A stretch of DNA of 64,000 nucleotides, taken from the NCBI RefSeq assembly GCF_008932295.1, contig NZ_WBWA01000008.1:62001-126000 (forward strand). Direction: 5' to 3'. This stretch comes from Brucella tritici (lineage in GTDB: Bacteria; Pseudomonadota; Alphaproteobacteria; Rhizobiales; Rhizobiaceae). Positions 44,730-56,816 of this stretch are shown in pieces. The notes under the pieces are model-generated. The model did no database searches. It was not told the DNA's origin and saw only the letters and a list, made by a program, of their open reading frames with translations. How positions within the stretch are numbered: the stretch's first letter is position 1; each line of letters starts with the position of its first letter. The position numbers and the translations under genes are program-made.

Positions 44730-45527
44730 TTATCTGCGTATTGTGGCAGCAGTTCCGAAATAGACATCGCCAGCCGTTACTGCAACCCGCGAACCTTCAT
44801 CTTCACGAATAACAAAACGGCATGCCTCATCGATTGTCTCAAAACGACCTTCGACAATGCGGCCTTCAACCTGCATGGTAACGTGCTGGCCAAGGCCATG
44901 CGCGCGCTGCAGCCAGCGCTTGCGAATGTCATCAAGTCCACGCCCTTCATTCCAGACGCGATAATTGACCGACCATGCATCCGACAGGGCTGCAAACAAT
45001 GTCTCGGCGTCGCATTTGCTGCCAAGAGCTTGCAACGACGTTGCTGCATAAGGCAGATCATCGGGAAAGGCGACCACATTGGTCCCGATACCGATGGCAA
45101 CGGCGAACAAATTCTTCGCCAGAATAGAAGACTCCAGCAGGATGCCGGTGAGTTTGGCGCCATTGAGCAGGACATCGTTCGGCCATTTGAGGCCGATTGT
45201 CGGCGGCACGGCAGGCCCTGTGGCTGCGAACACCGCATCAAGTGCATCGGCGAGCGACAGACCGGCAACAAAACCAAGCGTTGCCGCCATTTTCATTTCA
45301 TAGGATTCAACAAGAAGCAGCGTGGAGGCAAGATTGCCTTCCGGCGTAGACCAGGCACGGCCGCGTCTTCCGCGACCGCTTTCCTGTCTCTTCGTAACAA
45401 GCCAGAGCTTGCCCGGATCACCGCTGGCTGCCCGTTCCAGAGCAACCGCATTGGTGGAACCTACCGTCTCGAAAGCTTCGAGACGGTAGCCCTCATTTGC
45501 CGCAACAGGCGAAAGCGCAAAACTCAT
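44730..45527 (-). CDS. birA: Biotin--[acetyl-CoA-carboxylase] ligase
   Basis: BirA activates biotin with ATP and attaches it to the carboxyl carrier protein. The 265-residue protein is the monofunctional type without a DNA-binding domain. It shows ETVGSTNAVALERA near residue 22, the biotinyl-AMP loop RQESGRGRRGRAWSTPEGNLASTLLL near residue 47-72 (GRGRRGR signature), IGLKWPNDVLLNGAKLTGILLE near residue 112 (catalytic Lys), and a C-terminal SH3-like domain. It follows nuoN on the minus strand, a common order in this group. Confidence 0.93.
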   Translation of the reverse strand: MSFALSPVAANEGYRLEAFETVGSTNAVALERAASGDPGKLWLVTKRQESGRGRRGRAWSTPEGNLASTLLLVESYEMKMAATLGFVAGLSLADALDAVFAATGPAVPPTIGLKWPNDVLLNGAKLTGILLESSILAKNLFAVAIGIGTNVVAFPDDLPYAATSLQALGSKCDAETLFAALSDAWSVNYRVWNEGRGLDDIRKRWLQRAHGLGQHVTMQVEGRIVEGRFETIDEACRFVIREDEGSRVAVTAGDVYFGTAATIRR

Positions 45528-45565
45528 TTATGCTTCCGCCTTTTGCTCTCTCATTATATTCCTAC

Positions 45566-45655
45566 GCATGTCTTCATCCTATCGTAGCGGGACCAGAAAT
45601 CAGTCCAGTGAACTGATTTCCCCGCGAAGGCGGTTCCCACTTTTGGGAGACATGC
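45566..45655. repeat. GCATGTCT palindromic repeat, copy 2
   Basis: Bounded by GCATGTCT and AGACATGC, with TTCCCACTTTTGGGAGACATGC in its right arm split by TTTT (shown in part). It is the long form of 37376-37420 and its right end touches the nuoN stop codon (45657-45659). Confidence 0.65.
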
Positions 45656-45656
45656 T

Positions 45657-47093
45657 TTAGAAAAACGTCTTGGCTGCGGCTTCGGCAAATCCGCCGATCG
45701 GGCCAGCAACGAAGACGTAGAAGAGCACGAAGGCACCCGTTACGCCGAGAACGAGACGAAGCTCGCCTGCGACCGGAACGAAACCACCCGTCGGCTCATC
45801 GAACCACATGATCTTGATCATGCGCAGGTAATAGAACGCGCCCACGACCGAAGCCACGATACCGATGATGGCAAGCGGATAGAGACCCGCTTCAACGGCA
45901 GCAAGGAAGGTGTACCACTTGCCGAAGAAGCCAGCGAGCGGCGGGATACCGGCGAGCGAGAACAGGAAGATGGTCATGATCGTTGCCAGCACCGGATTGG
46001 TGCGGGAAAGACCAGCCAGATCCTCAATGCTCTCCACATTGCCGTCCTTGGTGCGCATTGCGAGAATGAACGCGAAGGTGCCGAGCGTCATGGCGAGGTA
46101 GATTGCCATGTAGATCATCACACCCTTGACGCCGATCACCGTTCCGGCGGCCAGACCAACGAGCGCATAACCCATATGGCTGATCGAGGAATAAGCCATC
46201 AGGCGCTTGATGTTGCGCTGGCCGATAGCGGCGAAGGCGCCGAGGATCATCGAAGCAAGCGCGATGAAGATCACGACCTGCTGCCAGTCATGGGTGACCG
46301 GAGCAAAGGCTTCCGAGACGACGCGGATGATGAGCGCCATGGCGGCCATCTTCGGAGCGGCGGCAAAGAATGCCGTTACCGGGGTCGGTGCGCCTTCATA
46401 GACGTCCGGCGTCCACATGTGGAACGGAACGGCAGAAATCTTGAATGCCAGACCGGCCAGAATGAAGACGAGACCGAACACCAGACCGAGTTCACGCTGA
46501 CCGCCGGAGACGGCCTGGGCGATTTCGGTAAAGCCGATATGGCCGGTGTAACCGTAGACGAGCGAAATACCGTAAAGCAGCATGCCCGAGGAAAGCGAAC
46601 CGAGAACGAAGTATTTCAGGCCAGCTTCCGTCGAACGGACGCTATCGCGGTTGAACGCTGCCAGAACGTAAAGCGCCAGCGATTGCAGTTCGAGACCGAG
46701 ATAAAGCGACAGCATGTTGGAGGCTGAAACCATCAGCAGCATGCCGAGCGTGGAAATCACGATCAGGACCGGGAATTCGAACTTGTCGAACTTCTCTGCC
46801 TTGGCGAAGCCAACCGACATGATCAGCGTCACGATGGAGCCGATCAGCGTCAGCACCTTCATGAAGCGGCTGAAGCTGTCAATGACGATGGCACCGCCGA
46901 ATGCGGCGCCGTTCGTCGGGAAAAGGACAACCAGTGCCAGCGCCGCAATAAGCACCGCGACGGATAATCCGTTGACGAGCGTGGTCGCCCGTTCGCCGGA
47001 GAACACGCCAATCATGAGCAGTGCCAAGGCGCCTACAGCAAGGAGAACCTCCGGTGCTGCAAGGGTCAGATGAGCTATCAGATCAGTCTGCAT
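45657..47093 (-). CDS. nuoN: NADH-quinone oxidoreductase subunit N
   Basis: One of the three antiporter-like proton-pumping subunits of complex I in the inner membrane. The 478-residue protein has about 14 helices; conserved marks are [16 protein letters not shown] near residue 128 (the essential Glu), [15 protein letters not shown] near residue 155, [14 protein letters not shown] and [15 protein letters not shown] near residue 300, and [16 protein letters not shown] near residue 395. It starts with ATG at 47093, 18 bases after nuoM, and closes the operon. A repeat overlaps the region after its stop. Confidence 0.96.
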   Translation of the reverse strand: MQTDLIAHLTLAAPEVLLAVGALALLMIGVFSGERATTLVNGLSVAVLIAALALVVLFPTNGAAFGGAIVIDSFSRFMKVLTLIGSIVTLIMSVGFAKAEKFDKFEFPVLIVISTLGMLLMVSASNMLSLYLGLELQSLALYVLAAFNRDSVRSTEAGLKYFVLGSLSSGMLLYGISLVYGYTGHIGFTEIAQAVSGGQRELGLVFGLVFILAGLAFKISAVPFHMWTPDVYEGAPTPVTAFFAAAPKMAAMALIIRVVSEAFAPVTHDWQQVVIFIALASMILGAFAAIGQRNIKRLMAYSSISHMGYALVGLAAGTVIGVKGVMIYMAIYLAMTLGTFAFILAMRTKDGNVESIEDLAGLSRTNPVLATIMTIFLFSLAGIPPLAGFFGKWYTFLAAVEAGLYPLAIIGIVASVVGAFYYLRMIKIMWFDEPTGGFVPVAGELRLVLGVTGAFVLFYVFVAGPIGGFAEAAAKTFF

Positions 47094-47111
47094 GACCTAC
47101 GCCTTTATTTC

Positions 47112-48620
47112 TTACTGTGCCAGCACGGCGCTCGCGGTGCCCGCGAGTGCTGCGTCGTAATGTTGGACCAGGGCGTTCACGGCACCGGCGGTCACATTGA
47201 AGACCGGGGTCGGATACACACCGAAGAAGATGGTGAGCGCCACAAGCGGGTAGAGAATGATCTTCTCACGCGGGCTCAAGTCGAGGAGCGCCTTCAGGCT
47301 TTCCTTGGTCAATGCGCCGAACACTACCTGACGGTAGAGCCAGAGCGCATAAGCCGCCGAGAGGATGACCCCCGTGGTTGCGAACAGTGCCACCCAGGTA
47401 TTGACCCGGAACACACCGAACAGCGTCAGGAATTCACCGATGAAGCCCGAAGTACCCGGCAGGCCGACATTCGCCATCGTGAAGATGAGGAAGGCCACCG
47501 CATATTTCGGCATGTTGTTCACCAGACCGCCAAACGCCGCGATCTCGCGGGTATGCATACGATCATAGATCACGCCGACGCAGAGGAAGAGCGCAGCCGA
47601 CACGATGCCGTGCGACAACATCTGGAAGATGGCGCCCTGGATACCCTGCTCATTGGCTGCAAAAATACCCATGGTCACATAGGCCATGTGCGCAACCGAC
47701 GAATAGGCGATCAGCTTCTTCATGTCTTCCTGCACCATCGCGACGAGCGAGGTGTAGATGATCGCGATTACCGACAGCGCGAAGATGAAGGGTGCGAAGT
47801 CAGCCGAAGCCAGAGGGAACATCGGCAGCGAGAAACGGATGAAACCGTAACCGCCGAGCTTCAGGAGAATACCGGCCAGAATGACCGAGCCTGCCGTCGG
47901 CGCTTCAACGTGCGCGTCCGGCAACCAGGTATGGACCGGCCACATCGGCATCTTGACCGCGAAGGACGCGAAGAAGGCAAGCCATAGCCATGTCTGCATC
48001 CCCGCAGGGAAGTCGTACTTCAGCAACTCGACGATATTCATCGTACCAGCCTGCCAGTACATGGCCATGATGGCGATGAGCATCAGCACGGAGCCCAGAA
48101 GCGTATAAAGGAAGAACTTCAAGCTTGCATAGACGCGACGCTTGCCGCCCCACACGCCGATGATGATGAACATCGGGATAAGGCTTGCTTCGAAGAACAC
48201 GTAGAACAGGAACAGGTCGAGCGCGCAGAACACGCCGATCATCAGCGTTTCCAGAATGAGGAACGCGATCATGTATTCCTTGACGCGCTTTTCCACCGAC
48301 ACCCAGCTTGCGAGAATGCAGAAGGGCATGAGGAAAGCGGAAAGCACCACGAACAGGACGGAGATACCGTCCACGCCCATGTGATAGCTAATGCCGCCAC
48401 CCATCCAGTCGACCTGCTCGACCATCTGGAAACCAGAGTTCGAATTATCGAACCCTGCCCAGACGACGAGCGACAGGATGAAGACGAATATCGTCGTCAG
48501 CAAAGCGACGTTGCGGATATTGCGACGCGAAGCCTCGCTGTCGTCCTTGATCAGAAGGATCAGTAACGCGCCGACGAGCGGCAGAAACGTGACCGTTGAG
48601 AGAATTGGCCAGTCGGTCAT
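47112..48620 (-). CDS. nuoM: NADH-quinone oxidoreductase subunit M
   Basis: A 502-residue antiporter-like, proton-pumping membrane subunit of complex I. Visible marks are [15 protein letters not shown] near residue 85, [21 protein letters not shown] near residue 135 (essential Glu), [32 protein letters not shown] near residues 223-254 (Lys and acidic proton path), and [14 protein letters not shown] near residue 305. Its ATG at 48620 overlaps the nuoL stop codon as TGATG, so translation is coupled. Confidence 0.97.
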   Translation of the reverse strand: MTDWPILSTVTFLPLVGALLILLIKDDSEASRRNIRNVALLTTIFVFILSLVVWAGFDNSNSGFQMVEQVDWMGGGISYHMGVDGISVLFVVLSAFLMPFCILASWVSVEKRVKEYMIAFLILETLMIGVFCALDLFLFYVFFEASLIPMFIIIGVWGGKRRVYASLKFFLYTLLGSVLMLIAIMAMYWQAGTMNIVELLKYDFPAGMQTWLWLAFFASFAVKMPMWPVHTWLPDAHVEAPTAGSVILAGILLKLGGYGFIRFSLPMFPLASADFAPFIFALSVIAIIYTSLVAMVQEDMKKLIAYSSVAHMAYVTMGIFAANEQGIQGAIFQMLSHGIVSAALFLCVGVIYDRMHTREIAAFGGLVNNMPKYAVAFLIFTMANVGLPGTSGFIGEFLTLFGVFRVNTWVALFATTGVILSAAYALWLYRQVVFGALTKESLKALLDLSPREKIILYPLVALTIFFGVYPTPVFNVTAGAVNALVQHYDAALAGTASAVLAQ

Positions 48621-50614
48621 CAGAAAGAGCTCCCGAGCATCATCCAAGTGACGAGCGCGGCGACGCCGATCAGCATCGCGAATGCGTAGTGATAAAGGTA
48701 TCCGGACTGCATCTTGACGACACGGTTGGTGACATCGAGCACGCGAGCCGAGATGCCATCCGGGCCGAAGCCGTCAATAAGCCAGCCGTCGCCACCCTTC
48801 CAGAACAAGCGGCCAAGCCAACGAGCCGGACGTACGAAGAGGAAATCGTACAGTTCGTCGAAGTACCACTTGTTGAGAAGGAACTGGTAGAGGCCACGGT
48901 GACGGGCAGCCAGCGCCTTCGGCGTTTCCGGCGAGCGGATGTAGAAGATCCAGGCGACGATGAAGCCGAGAACCATCGAAATGAACGGCGACAGCTTAAC
49001 CCACAGAGGAACATGATGGTATTCCTCAAGGATCTGGTTGGCAGCCGAGGTAAACAGCGCACCCTTCCAGAATTCGGCATATTCATGGCCGAAGAAGAGT
49101 TCCTTGAACACGACACCGGCAAAGAGTGCACCGACGCCGAGGATCAGCAGCGGAACGAACATGACAGCCGGCGATTCATGGACGTGATGCATGACTTCGG
49201 CGGAAGCGCGCGGCTTGCCGTAGAAGGTCATGAAAATCAGGCGCCATGAATAGAAGCTCGTGAAGAGCGCTGCAACGATGAGAAGCGTCGAAGCGTAGCC
49301 GCTGGCAGCACTGTGCGAAGCGAAGACGGATTCGATGATCGCATCCTTGGAGAAGAAACCGGCGGTGCCGATGATCGTGCCCGGAATACCGAGGCCCGTA
49401 ATGGCAACCGTACCGATGACCATCATCCAGTAGGTGATCGGGATCAGCTTGCGCAGGCCGCCCATGCGACGCATGTCCTGCTCTTCCGAAACGGCATGGA
49501 TAACCGAGCCGGCGCAAAGGAACAGAAGCGCCTTGAAGAAAGCGTGCGTGAACAGGTGGAACACAGCCGCGCCATAGGCACCCACACCAAGAGCTGCGAA
49601 CATATAGCCGAGCTGCGAACAGGTCGAATAGGCGATCACGCGCTTGATGTCGTTCTGCACGAGAGCGACCGTTGCTGCAAAGAAGGCAGTGGTTGCGCCG
49701 ATGATCGTCACGACCAGAAGTGCGGTCTGCGACAGTTCAAAGATCGGCGACATGCGGGCGACCATGAACACGCCCGCGGTAACCATAGTAGCAGCGTGAA
49801 TGAGCGCCGAAACCGGGGTCGGGCCTTCCATGGCGTCCGGAAGCCAGGTGTGCAGCAGGAACTGCGCCGACTTGCCCATCGCGCCCATGAAAAGCAGCAG
49901 GCAGGTGATTGTGATCGCGCCCTGCTTGTCGAGCTGATAGCCGAGGAAGTTCAGAACGACCTGATTGGCATCGGCAGCGCCTTCAGCCGGCAGATAATTG
50001 GCTGCGGCAGCGAAGATCGTGTTGTAGTCGACAGACTGGAACAGCGCGAACACACCGAAGATGCCGAGCAGGAAGCCGAAGTCACCAACGCGGTTGACGA
50101 CGAACGCCTTCATGGCGGCGGCATTGGCCGAAGGCTTCTGGAACCAGAAACCGATCAGGAGGTAGGAAGCCAGACCCACGCCTTCCCAGCCGAAGAACAT
50201 CTGAACCAGATTGTCCGACGTGACCAGCATGAGCATGGCGAAGGTGAAGAGCGACAGATAGGCGAAGAAGCGCGGACGGTGCGGATCATGGTGCATATAT
50301 CCAATGGAATAGATGTGCACGAGAGCCGACACCGAGTTCACCACCACCAGCATGACGCCGGTGAGCGTATCGATGCGCAATGCCCAGTCGAAGGAAAGCG
50401 TGCCCGACGTCACCCAGTGAAGAACCGGGATGCGGACGGTTTCCGCGTCGTGGCCGAGCGGAATCTGGAAGAACACGACCCAGGACAGGATCGCGACGAT
50501 GACCATGAAACCGGAAGTGATGTATTCGCTCGCCTTGGCTCCGATCTGATTGCCGAAGAGACCGGCAATCAGGAAGCCGAGAAGCGGAAGGAAGACGATC
50601 GCGTAGTAGAGCAT
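48620..50614 (-). CDS. nuoL: NADH-quinone oxidoreductase subunit L
   Basis: The distal antiporter-like subunit with the long lateral helix that ties the membrane arm together. The 664-residue protein shows [18 protein letters not shown] near residue 142 (essential Glu), [30 protein letters not shown] (about 252-281), [16 protein letters not shown] near residue 335, and the C-terminal amphipathic helix region. The start is ATG at 50614, eight bases after nuoK. The spacing within nuoK-nuoL-nuoM is tight, as expected. Confidence 0.97.
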   Translation of the reverse strand: MLYYAIVFLPLLGFLIAGLFGNQIGAKASEYITSGFMVIVAILSWVVFFQIPLGHDAETVRIPVLHWVTSGTLSFDWALRIDTLTGVMLVVVNSVSALVHIYSIGYMHHDPHRPRFFAYLSLFTFAMLMLVTSDNLVQMFFGWEGVGLASYLLIGFWFQKPSANAAAMKAFVVNRVGDFGFLLGIFGVFALFQSVDYNTIFAAAANYLPAEGAADANQVVLNFLGYQLDKQGAITITCLLLFMGAMGKSAQFLLHTWLPDAMEGPTPVSALIHAATMVTAGVFMVARMSPIFELSQTALLVVTIIGATTAFFAATVALVQNDIKRVIAYSTCSQLGYMFAALGVGAYGAAVFHLFTHAFFKALLFLCAGSVIHAVSEEQDMRRMGGLRKLIPITYWMMVIGTVAITGLGIPGTIIGTAGFFSKDAIIESVFASHSAASGYASTLLIVAALFTSFYSWRLIFMTFYGKPRASAEVMHHVHESPAVMFVPLLILGVGALFAGVVFKELFFGHEYAEFWKGALFTSAANQILEEYHHVPLWVKLSPFISMVLGFIVAWIFYIRSPETPKALAARHRGLYQFLLNKWYFDELYDFLFVRPARWLGRLFWKGGDGWLIDGFGPDGISARVLDVTNRVVKMQSGYLYHYAFAMLIGVAALVTWMMLGSSF

Positions 50615-50621
50615 TTGCCCG

Positions 50622-50930
50622 TCAACCTTTCATAACATTGACGTCTTCCACCGCGATGGAACCGCGATTACGGAAGAAAACAACGAGAATTGCCAGACCG
50701 ATGGCCGCTTCAGCAGCCGCAACAGTCAGAACGAAAAGGGCGAAGACCTGCCCGACCATGTCGCCGAGCTGGCTGGAGAACGCCACGAAATTGAGATTGA
50801 CCGACAGAAGGATCAATTCGATCGACATCAGGATAACGATGACGTTCTTGCGGTTCAGGAAGATGCCGAAGACGCCAAGCGTAAACAGGATGGCCGAAAC
50901 GGTGAGATAATGGGAGATACCGATTTCCAT
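50622..50930 (-). CDS. nuoK: NADH-quinone oxidoreductase subunit K
   Basis: A 102-residue membrane subunit with three helices, homologous to Mrp[19 protein letters not shown] (about 36-53) carries the conserved Glu of the proton channel, and a second Glu lies in [13 protein letters not shown] near residue 72. The length is typical. It lies between nuoJ and nuoL, ten bases after nuoJ. Confidence 0.97.
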   Translation of the reverse strand: MEIGISHYLTVSAILFTLGVFGIFLNRKNVIVILMSIELILLSVNLNFVAFSSQLGDMVGQVFALFVLTVAAAEAAIGLAILVVFFRNRGSIAVEDVNVMKG

Positions 50931-50940
50931 ATGCTTATCC

Positions 50941-51558
50941 TCAGATGCCTTTGCCCGTTTCGACCTTCTTGATCTCGATCGCCGTTTCCGGCGTGCGAGC
51001 TACCTGGGTCGGGATGGACTGGCGCTTGACATTCGGCTTGTGCCGCAGCGTCAGAACGATGGCGCCGATCATCGCGACCAGAAGGACGAGACCAGCAACC
51101 TGGAAGTAGAAGACGAAGTCGGTGTAGAGAATGTCGCCCAGAGCAGCGGTATTGGACCGCTCGGCGATATTCGGGATTGGCACAGCGCCCTGCCCCAGCT
51201 TCGGCGCAAACATGTTGCTTGCGAACACGAAGATCAGTTCGCCGAGCAAAATGAGGCCGACGAGAGCGCCGACCGGTGCATATTGCAATGCGCCGCGCTT
51301 CAGCTCGGAGAAATCCACATCCAGCATCATGACCACGAAGAGGAAGAGAACCGCCACTGCTCCGACGTAAACGACGAGCAGGATCATGGCGAGGAACTCG
51401 GCCCCGGTCAGCAGAAACAGAGCTGCCGCATTGAAGAATGTGAGGATCAGAAACAGCACCGAATGCACGGGGTTGCGTGCCGCAATCACCATGAACGCGC
51501 TGGCGATCATGATGAAGGCGAACAGATAGAAGAACGCTGCCGCAATACCTGTCAGCAT
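50941..51558 (-). CDS. nuoJ: NADH-quinone oxidoreductase subunit J
   Basis: A 205-residue membrane subunit with five helices near the quinone end of the membrane arm. The conserved stretch [22 protein letters not shown] (about 57-78) includes the pi-bulge helix. [30 protein letters not shown] precedes it. I chose the ATG at 51558, preceded by GGGGGAT; the in-frame start at 51588 is not conserved. A gap of 168 bases separates it from nuoI and carries no other gene. Confidence 0.96.
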   Translation of the reverse strand: MLTGIAAAFFYLFAFIMIASAFMVIAARNPVHSVLFLILTFFNAAALFLLTGAEFLAMILLVVYVGAVAVLFLFVVMMLDVDFSELKRGALQYAPVGALVGLILLGELIFVFASNMFAPKLGQGAVPIPNIAERSNTAALGDILYTDFVFYFQVAGLVLLVAMIGAIVLTLRHKPNVKRQSIPTQVARTPETAIEIKKVETGKGI

Positions 51559-51726
51559 GGGGATCCCCCAACACCTTTCCGTGAGCAAAGCCTTATTGCC
51601 TCGCTCGCTTTAGTCTTTGTTTGCCGCGAATAATCGCGAAACTTAAATTCCAGCAACAAGATGGGCCGCCCCTTCCTGTTGCCGCTTTTCAAACCGGATG
51701 CCGAAACGAAGTTTCAGCAAAACCAA

Positions 51727-52218
51727 TCAGCGATATGGCGCATCCATCGCGATATTGCGCGCGATTTCGCGTTCCCAACGGTCGCCATTGGCAAGGAGCT
51801 TGTCCTTGTCGTAGTAGAGTTCTTCGCGGGTTTCGGTCGCGAATTCGAAATTCGGACCTTCCACGATGGCATCCACCGGGCATGCTTCCTGGCAGAAACC
51901 GCAATAGATGCACTTCACCATATCGATATCGTAACGCACCGTGCGGCGAGTGCCGTCATTGCGGCGCGGACCGGCCTCGATGGTGATGGCCTGCGCCGGG
52001 CAGATCGCTTCGCAAAGCTTGCAGGCGATGCAGCGTTCTTCACCGTTCGGGTAACGGCGCAGTGCGTGCTCTCCACGGAAGCGCGGCGAAACCGGGCCCT
52101 TTTCATGCGGGTAGTTCAACGTCGCCTTGGGCGCGAAGAACTGGCGCATGGAAAGAAAGAACGCGCCGACGAATTCCTTGAGCAGGAGCGATTTGGCTGC
52201 TTGAGCGAATGAAGCCAT
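51727..52218 (-). CDS. nuoI: NADH-quinone oxidoreductase subunit I
   Basis: The 163-residue subunit with two [4Fe-4S] clusters (N6a and N6b) that hand electrons towards NuoB. The two ferredoxin motifs are [16 protein letters not shown] (about 64-79) and [16 protein letters not shown] (about 103-118), all eight Cys present. The N-terminal helix [16 protein letters not shown] attaches it to the membrane arm. It starts with ATG at 52218, 12 bases after nuoH. Confidence 0.97.
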   Translation of the reverse strand: MASFAQAAKSLLLKEFVGAFFLSMRQFFAPKATLNYPHEKGPVSPRFRGEHALRRYPNGEERCIACKLCEAICPAQAITIEAGPRRNDGTRRTVRYDIDMVKCIYCGFCQEACPVDAIVEGPNFEFATETREELYYDKDKLLANGDRWEREIARNIAMDAPYR

Positions 52219-52230
52219 AGTTATTACTCC

Positions 52231-53274
52231 TTACGCCAGACCGAAGACTTTGAGGAAGGTCGCGGTTGCGACAACCATGAAGAGCGAGATCGGCAGGAAC
52301 ACTTTCCAGCCAAGGCGCATCAGCTGGTCGTAGCGATAACGCGGAACGAAAGCCTTCACCATTGCGAAGAGGAAGAAGCAGAAGCAAAGCTTCAGCATGA
52401 ACCAGATGATGCCCGGAACCCAGTTGAGGAACCACACGTCCACCGGAGGCAGCCAGCCGCCAAGGAAGAGGGTCGTCATCAGGGCGCACATCAGCGTGAT
52501 CGCCACATATTCGCCGAGGAAGAACAGAAGGAACGGCGTGGACGAATATTCGATCATGTGACCGGCCACGAGTTCGGATTCAGCTTCGACCAGATCGAAT
52601 GGCGGACGGTTCGTTTCAGCAAGTGCCGAAATGAAGAAGATCACGAACATCGGGAACAGGCAGAGCCAGTTCCAGTCGAGGAACGAAGCCGGCAGGCCAA
52701 GCATGGTACCGAGGCCGGTATTCTGCGAAAGCACAATGTCGGTGAGGTTGAGCGAGCCAACCGTCAGCAGAACCGTGACGATCACGAAGCCGATGGAGAC
52801 TTCGTAGGAAACCATCTGCGCAGCGGAACGAAGCGCACCGAGGAACGGATATTTCGAGTTCGATGCCCAGCCGCCCATGATCACGCCGTAAACTTCGAGC
52901 GAAGAAATGGCGAAGATATAGAGAATGCCGACATTGATGTTGGCGATGGCCCAGCCTTCATTGACCGGAATGACCGCCCAGGTTGCCATTGCGAGAACGG
53001 CGGAAACGAAAGGCGCAAGGAGGAAAACACCCTTGTTTGCGCCAGACGGAATGATCGGTTCCTTGAAGACGAACTTCAACAAGTCAGCAAAAGCCTGGAA
53101 CAGACCCCAGGGACCGACAACGTTCGGGCCGCGACGAAGCTGTACTGCTGCCCAGATCTTGCGATCTGCGTAAAGCAGGTAAGCGACGACGATCAGCAAT
53201 ACGACGAGCAGAACGACCGACTTCAGCGCTATGATAAGCGCGGGCAAGACGTAAGCTGCAAAAATACCTTCCAT
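52231..53274 (-). CDS. nuoH: NADH-quinone oxidoreductase subunit H
   Basis: The 347-residue, eight-helix subunit that builds the quinone entry site together with NuoB and Nuo[27 protein letters not shown] (about 41-66) and [20 protein letters not shown] (about 215-234, acidic E-channel) are the signature segments. The ATG at 53274 fits the family; the longer frame to 53367 lies inside nuoG. It is 19 bases after nuoG. Confidence 0.96.
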   Translation of the reverse strand: MEGIFAAYVLPALIIALKSVVLLVVLLIVVAYLLYADRKIWAAVQLRRGPNVVGPWGLFQAFADLLKFVFKEPIIPSGANKGVFLLAPFVSAVLAMATWAVIPVNEGWAIANINVGILYIFAISSLEVYGVIMGGWASNSKYPFLGALRSAAQMVSYEVSIGFVIVTVLLTVGSLNLTDIVLSQNTGLGTMLGLPASFLDWNWLCLFPMFVIFFISALAETNRPPFDLVEAESELVAGHMIEYSSTPFLLFFLGEYVAITLMCALMTTLFLGGWLPPVDVWFLNWVPGIIWFMLKLCFCFFLFAMVKAFVPRYRYDQLMRLGWKVFLPISLFMVVATATFLKVFGLA

Positions 53275-53293
53275 TGTTCCGTCTCTCTCTCGC

Positions 53294-55378
53294 TTACTCG
53301 GCAGCCTGCTGGAAGCCGCCAGCCGCGAGCGCCGAGCATTCGGCCATGACGGCGGAAGCGCGCGCAATTGGGTTCGTCAGGTAGAAGTCCTTGACCGGAG
53401 AGACGAACGCAGCGCCGCCGCCCAGGTTGGATGCTTTCGCTGCCAGCGCGACGAGATCGTCGGCGGAAGCAGGCGTGATGGTGTCGATGGCCAGCATATG
53501 CGGATAGTCCGCATAGAGCTTGGCGCGAAGCTGCTGCATCGAATCGAACGGCAGGCGCTTGCCAAGGCTGTCGGAAAGAGCGCGCAGGATTGCCCAGTCT
53601 TCCTTTGCCTCGCCCGGTGCGAAACCGGCGCGGCTGCCAAGCTGCACGCGACCTTCGGTGTTGAGCCAGGTGCCCGACTTTTCCGTGTAGGCGGCGCCCG
53701 GCAGGATAACGTCGGCAGCATGTGCGCCGGCATCGCCGTGCGTGCCGATGTAAACGACGAAGCTCGAACCCTTTTTGGTCATGTCGAGTTCGTCTGCACC
53801 GAGCAGGAACACGACATCCAGATTGCCCAGCATGTCGCCAGCCACCTTGCCGCCCTCACCCGGCACGAAGCCGAGATCCAAAGCACCAACGCGCGAAGCG
53901 GCAGTGTGCAGAACGGAGAAGCCGTTCCACTCATCCTTGATCGCGCCAACATCCTGAGCGAGCTTGGCGGCGGTCGACAGAACCGCAGCACCATTCTCAC
54001 CGGTGAGCGCGCCCTGACCGATGATGATCAGCGGACGTTCAGCCTTGGCCAGCACATCGCGGAAAGCGTTCTTGCCAGCAGCAACGGCGGCGAGTGTTTC
54101 AGCGCCAGCACCCAGATATTCATATTCGTAGCGCAGTTCAACCTGTTCGCCGATCAGGGCGACCGGGAAATGGCCCATGCGCTGGCGCTTGCGAATACGT
54201 GCGTTCAGAACGGCAGCTTCAACGCGCGGATTGGAACCGATGATGAGCAGAGCATCAGCGTTTTCAATGCCTTCGATCGTGGAGTTGAAGAGATAGGTTG
54301 CGCGCCCCAGAGCCGGATCGAGAGCAGCGCCATCCTGGCGGCTGTCGATATTGGCGGTACCGAGCGAAGCCATCAGGCCCTTCAGCGCATAGATTTCTTC
54401 AACCGAAGCCAGATCGCCAGCGACTGCGCCGATCTTTTCAGCCGACATTGCGGAGACCTTGGCAGCAATAGCGGAGAAAGCTTCCGGCCACGATGCTGCG
54501 ACCAGACGGCCATCCTTGCGAACATATGGGCGGTCGAGGCGCTGGGTGCGCAGGCCATCCCAGATGAAGCGGGTCTTGTCGGAAATCCACTCTTCGTTCA
54601 CCGCTTCATTGACACGCGGCATGACGCGCATCACTTCGCGGCCACGGGTGTCAACGCGGATGTTCGAGCCGACCGCATCCATCACGTCGATGGTTTCGGT
54701 CTTGTTCAGTTCCCACGGACGGGCCTGGAACGCATAAGGACGCGAGGTCAGAGCGCCAACCGGGCAAAGATCGATAACGTTGCCCTGCAGTTCCGACGTC
54801 ATGGCGCGTTCGAGATAGGTGGTGATCTCGGCGTCTTCGCCACGACCGATGAGGCCGAGTTCCGAAATACCTGCAACTTCGGTCGTGAAGCGGACGCAGC
54901 GCGTGCAGTGAATGCAACGCGTCATCACCGTCTTGACGAGCGGGCCGATATATTTGTTTTCAACAGCACGCTTGTTCTCGCGATAGCGGGAACCGTCGGT
55001 GCCGAAGGCCATTGCCTGATCCTGCAGATCGCACTCGCCGCCCTGATCGCAGATCGGGCAATCCAGCGGGTGGTTGATGAGCAGAAATTCCATCACGCCT
55101 TCGCGGGCCTTCTTGACCATCGGCGTGTTGGTGAAGATTTCTGGCGCTTCGCCATTCGGGCCGGGACGCAGATCGCGCACGCCCATGGCGCAGGATGCCG
55201 CCGGCTTCGGCGGTCCGCCCTTTACTTCAACCAGACACATACGGCAGTTTCCGGCGATGGAAAGCCGTTCGTGGAAACAGAAACGTGGCACTTCCGCGCC
55301 CGCGGCTTCGGCAGCCTGAAGGAGCGTATAGTGATCGGGTACTTCGATCTCTGTGCCGTCAACCTTGATCTTTGCCAT
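53294..55378 (-). CDS. nuoG: NADH-quinone oxidoreductase subunit G
   Basis: The largest peripheral-arm subunit (694 residues), carrying clusters N1b, N4 and N5. Cys motifs are [20 protein letters not shown] (about 34-53) for the [2Fe-2S] cluster, [19 protein letters not shown] (about 98-116) for N5 and [11 protein letters not shown] (about 153-163) with a later Cys for N4. The C-terminal half is the molybdopterin-oxidoreductase-like fold without its cofactor. It lies 89 bases after nuoF, and the gap shows nothing else. Confidence 0.96.
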   Translation of the reverse strand: MAKIKVDGTEIEVPDHYTLLQAAEAAGAEVPRFCFHERLSIAGNCRMCLVEVKGGPPKPAASCAMGVRDLRPGPNGEAPEIFTNTPMVKKAREGVMEFLLINHPLDCPICDQGGECDLQDQAMAFGTDGSRYRENKRAVENKYIGPLVKTVMTRCIHCTRCVRFTTEVAGISELGLIGRGEDAEITTYLERAMTSELQGNVIDLCPVGALTSRPYAFQARPWELNKTETIDVMDAVGSNIRVDTRGREVMRVMPRVNEAVNEEWISDKTRFIWDGLRTQRLDRPYVRKDGRLVAASWPEAFSAIAAKVSAMSAEKIGAVAGDLASVEEIYALKGLMASLGTANIDSRQDGAALDPALGRATYLFNSTIEGIENADALLIIGSNPRVEAAVLNARIRKRQRMGHFPVALIGEQVELRYEYEYLGAGAETLAAVAAGKNAFRDVLAKAERPLIIIGQGALTGENGAAVLSTAAKLAQDVGAIKDEWNGFSVLHTAASRVGALDLGFVPGEGGKVAGDMLGNLDVVFLLGADELDMTKKGSSFVVYIGTHGDAGAHAADVILPGAAYTEKSGTWLNTEGRVQLGSRAGFAPGEAKEDWAILRALSDSLGKRLPFDSMQQLRAKLYADYPHMLAIDTITPASADDLVALAAKASNLGGGAAFVSPVKDFYLTNPIARASAVMAECSALAAGGFQQAAE

Positions 55379-55467
55379 CGCTTATCCAAACCTGCGGCTT
55401 ATGCCGCATCTTCCAGATCTCAAACTTTCGAGCAGTCTTCTTCAAACCGCTTGCAACTCGTTAAGCC

Positions 55468-56775
55468 TTATTCCGCTGCTTCCAGACGGATATTGCGGCT
55501 CTGCACGGCGTTGCGTGTATAATCATCAATGCGCTTTTCAATTTCCGGACGGAAATTGCGGATCAGGCCCTGAATTGGCCATGCAGCAGCATCGCCGAGC
55601 GCGCAGATCGTGTGACCTTCAATCTGCTTGGTCACGTCGAACAGCATGTCGATTTCACGCTTCTGCGCGTTACCCTTGACCATGCGTTCCATCACGCGCC
55701 ACATCCAGCCGGTGCCTTCACGGCACGGCGTGCACTGGCCGCAGCTCTCATGCTTGAAGAACGCTGCCAGACGGGCAATCGCCTTGATGATGTCAGTGGA
55801 CTTGTCCATGACGATCAGGCCGCCGGTGCCGAACGACGATTTCTTGTCGCGCATTCCGTCGAAGTCCATGATCGCATCCATCATGTCCTCAGCCTTGATG
55901 ACAGGGCACGATGCACCGCCGGGAATGACCGCAAGCAGATTGTCCCAGCCGCCGCGAATGCCGCCGCCATGCTTTTCGATCAGATCGCGGAACGGAATGC
56001 CAAGGCCTTCCTCCACGACGCAAGGCGTGTTCACGTGGCCCGAGATCTGGAACAGCTTGGTGCCGACATTGTTCGGGCGTCCGATGGACGAGAACCATGC
56101 TGCACCACGACGCAGGATCGTCGGCGCAACGGCAATCGATTCCACGTTATTCACGGTCGTCGGGCAGCCATAAAGGCCCATATTTGCCGGGAATGGAGGC
56201 TTCAGACGCGGCTGGCCCTTCTTGCCTTCAAGGCTTTCGAGCAGAGCCGTTTCTTCACCGCAGATGTAAGCGCCAGCGCCGTGGGATACGAGAACATCCA
56301 TATCCCAGCCGCACTTGTTGCCCTTGCCGAGCAGACCGGCTTCGTAGCACTCGTCGATTGCAGCCTGAAGGGCTTCACGCTCACGCATGAACTCGCCGCG
56401 AATATAAATATAGGCGGTGTGTGCGCCCATGGCGCAACCGGCGATCAGGCAGCCTTCGATCAGCGTATGCGGATCGTGGCGCAGAATTTCGCGGTCCTTG
56501 CAGGTGCCCGGCTCGGATTCGTCGGCATTGACGACCAGATAATGCGGGCGACCGTCGCTCTGCTTCGGCATGAACGACCACTTGAGACCCGTCGGGAAGC
56601 CAGCGCCGCCACGGCCACGCAGGCCCGAAGCCTTCATCTCGTCGATGATCCAGTCACGGCCCTTTTCGATCAGACCCTTGGTGTTGTCCCAATGGCCGCG
56701 CGCCATGGCACCCTTCAGGGACTGATCCTTGAAGCCGTAAATATTGGTGAAGATGCGATCTTTATCAGCCAGCAT
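55468..56775 (-). CDS. nuoF: NADH-quinone oxidoreductase subunit F
   Basis: The 435-residue flavin subunit that takes hydride from NADH to FMN and cluster N3. [20 protein letters not shown] (about 51-70) binds NADH and FMN, and [15 protein letters not shown] follows. [32 protein letters not shown] (about 170-201) is the second FMN motif. The N3 cluster Cys lie in [12 protein letters not shown] near residue 345 and in a later GDAAAWP region (HTICALGDA). It starts with ATG at 56775, 41 bases after nuoE. Confidence 0.97.
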   Translation of the reverse strand: MLADKDRIFTNIYGFKDQSLKGAMARGHWDNTKGLIEKGRDWIIDEMKASGLRGRGGAGFPTGLKWSFMPKQSDGRPHYLVVNADESEPGTCKDREILRHDPHTLIEGCLIAGCAMGAHTAYIYIRGEFMREREALQAAIDECYEAGLLGKGNKCGWDMDVLVSHGAGAYICGEETALLESLEGKKGQPRLKPPFPANMGLYGCPTTVNNVESIAVAPTILRRGAAWFSSIGRPNNVGTKLFQISGHVNTPCVVEEGLGIPFRDLIEKHGGGIRGGWDNLLAVIPGGASCPVIKAEDMMDAIMDFDGMRDKKSSFGTGGLIVMDKSTDIIKAIARLAAFFKHESCGQCTPCREGTGWMWRVMERMVKGNAQKREIDMLFDVTKQIEGHTICALGDAAAWPIQGLIRNFRPEIEKRIDDYTRNAVQSRNIRLEAAE

Positions 56776-56816
56776 GTCTCACCTGTTTCCGTTCGTGTTT
56801 GCCAATATCGAAGTCA

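Noticed and set aside
53498-55522. 674-residue open frame on the plus strand
   Set aside because: Antisense shadow of nuoG, which carries all expected cluster motifs; shadow has none.
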